Source: Todiramphus chloris collaris (taxonomy: Eukaryota > Chordata > Aves > Coraciiformes > Alcedinidae). Taken from it: 64,000 bases of DNA. Below the pieces are notes generated by a model. That model was not told the origin of the DNA. It did no database searches and saw nothing but the letters and a program-made list of their open reading frames with translations. Location of the stretch: positions 1,618,701 to 1,682,700 of the forward strand of contig JANVCC010000185.1 in assembly GCA_025345505.1 (NCBI GenBank). The letters are read 5' to 3'. Of this stretch, positions 63,545 through 64,000 are shown in pieces; within the stretch, counting starts at the first letter, position 1; each line of letters starts with the position of its first letter. The translations under genes and the position numbers were made by a program.

Positions 63545-63606
63545 AAAGGGCAAGTAACTGTTAGCTCCTGGTGGACCTCCACGTCAGTTACTCCTCACTG
63601 CCCTTT
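63545..63606. repeat. Imperfect inverted repeat (hairpin)
   Basis: AAAGGGCA-AGTAACTG (63545-63560) pairs with CAGTTACT (63585-63592) and TGCCCTTT (63599-63606), a 16-bp stem with one 6-base bulge and a 24-base loop. It resembles a small RNA hairpin in size, but nothing shows that it is transcribed or processed. Confidence 0.55.
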
Positions 63607-64000
63607 GCCTGTTCTTGTCTGTGCTTCACAACACCGATTTAAGCCATACGATTTCCCTACCCCTGTTCAACGGAGAGAGCACGCTGCTGTGACTGTCTAG
63701 TCTTGTCTCACTCTGTCCAGATCCCTGTAGGGTTCAGAAATGTACTGTCTGGTGCCATACATACAAGACTGCAAAATGAACTTCATTTCTGGTAGCTCTT
63801 GAGAATCTGAGTTTGGATTTGACTGTATTGTTAGAATTACTGAGGTCACGGTTCTGGGAATTAAGTTAATTCAATGCCTATTTAAAAGTCCAAGAAATGC
63901 AAAAGTTTCTGCACCTTTAATATTTTCCCAAAGCAGCATTTGTATACGTCTTTGTCGTGGCAACACATAGAATTTGTATTTTACCAGAGGTGAAAGCGTA

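Larger units (their letters stand above)
1..64000 (+). other. DENND1A: DENND1A locus, internal part (window lies inside the gene)
   Basis: DENND1A (connecdenn 1) is a peripheral membrane protein of clathrin-coated pits and endosomes. Its N-terminal DENN module activates Rab35, and its tail binds AP-2 and clathrin. Nine plus-strand exons are visible, all with GT-AG introns and compatible phases, giving 766 coding bases (255 codons plus one base) with no stop. Intron lengths in order are about 8.9, 7.0, 23.5, 0.56, 0.57, 1.7, 1.1 and 5.8 kb. The segment corresponds to roughly residues 210-466 of a protein of about 1000 residues (human numbering estimated from memory). The 5' exons (start codon, upstream DENN segment) and the 3' exons (proline-rich tail) lie outside the window. 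DENND1B and DENND1C are the paralogues; the wording around [14 protein letters not shown] and ITVHFGQ fits DENND1A best. Confidence 0.93.
52263..64000. other. DENND1A intron, 5' part (at least 11.7 kb)
   Basis: No DENND1A coding exon was recognised here. The intron holds a motif-rich patch (54270-54520), an A-rich run (56118-56135), a minus-strand candidate gene (59.86-61.96 kb), a short CpG island (61125-61330), exon-like plus-strand blocks and an imperfect hairpin (63545-63606). If DENND1A had an unrecognised early 3' end, this would be intergenic instead. Confidence 0.65.

Noticed and set aside
52263-64000. Search for the next DENND1A exon (expected to begin VRPPRPHVV)
   Set aside because: No matching wording in any frame with an acceptor; it must lie beyond the window.
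1-64000. tRNA, rRNA, CRISPR array, prokaryotic operon signals, intronic microRNA known from the human gene
   Set aside because: None recognised by eye; the window is vertebrate intron DNA.

Overview
The window looks like avian nuclear DNA: about 64 kb taken from inside one vertebrate gene, DENND1A (connecdenn 1, a Rab35 exchange factor and clathrin/AP-2 adaptor). Nine plus-strand exons join without a frame break into 255 codons that match the middle of DENND1A: the end of the central DENN segment, the downstream DENN segment, and the start of the long C-terminal tail. A bird is suggested by a CR1 LINE 3' end closing on a short tattct-type tail, by very few interspersed repeats, and by short introns for a gene that is very long in mammals. 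Species cannot be decided from the sequence; the CR1 3' end resembles types I associate with Neoaves, but that is from memory.

Layout. 1-2263: intron. Exons at 2264-2309, 11210-11311 and 18361-18486 are far apart; a GC-rich CpG island (about 17070-17570) sits just before the third. 18487-42031 is a 23.5 kb intron with the CR1 copy (21304-21447), an older CR1-like fragment (31884-31984), an ancient amniote repeat (36683-36738), a MIR-type SINE (37035-37158), and patches rich in homeodomain core motifs. Six exons follow at 42032-42133, 42689-42776, 43351-43391, 45061-45132, 46226-46282 and 52131-52262. From 52263 to the window end no further DENND1A coding exon was recognised, so the proline-rich tail must lie beyond 64000.

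The most interesting part is 59.8-62.0 kb, inside what should be a DENND1A intron. On the minus strand I see a set of exons that belongs to no family I recognise: 61910-61963, 60802-60864, 60461-60577 and 60017-60271. Every exon is a whole number of codons and all junctions are phase 0. The last exon carries an 84-residue reading frame, a stop, then an ATTAAA signal with a GU-rich element about 22 nt beyond it. The predicted tail has a cysteine cluster followed by a short hydrophobic segment and a second cysteine pair. A short CpG island (61125-61330) lies inside this unit; on the plus strand it ends in a good splice donor, and a 69-nt plus-strand exon-like block follows at 62435-62503. This may be an undescribed nested antisense gene with an overlapping plus-strand transcript.

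The remaining intronic DNA is ordinary: simple repeats, small tandem duplications and unexplained unique sequence. DENND1A neighbours LHX2 in vertebrates, so the homeodomain-motif patches could be LHX2-type developmental enhancers held inside the bystander gene. That is inference.
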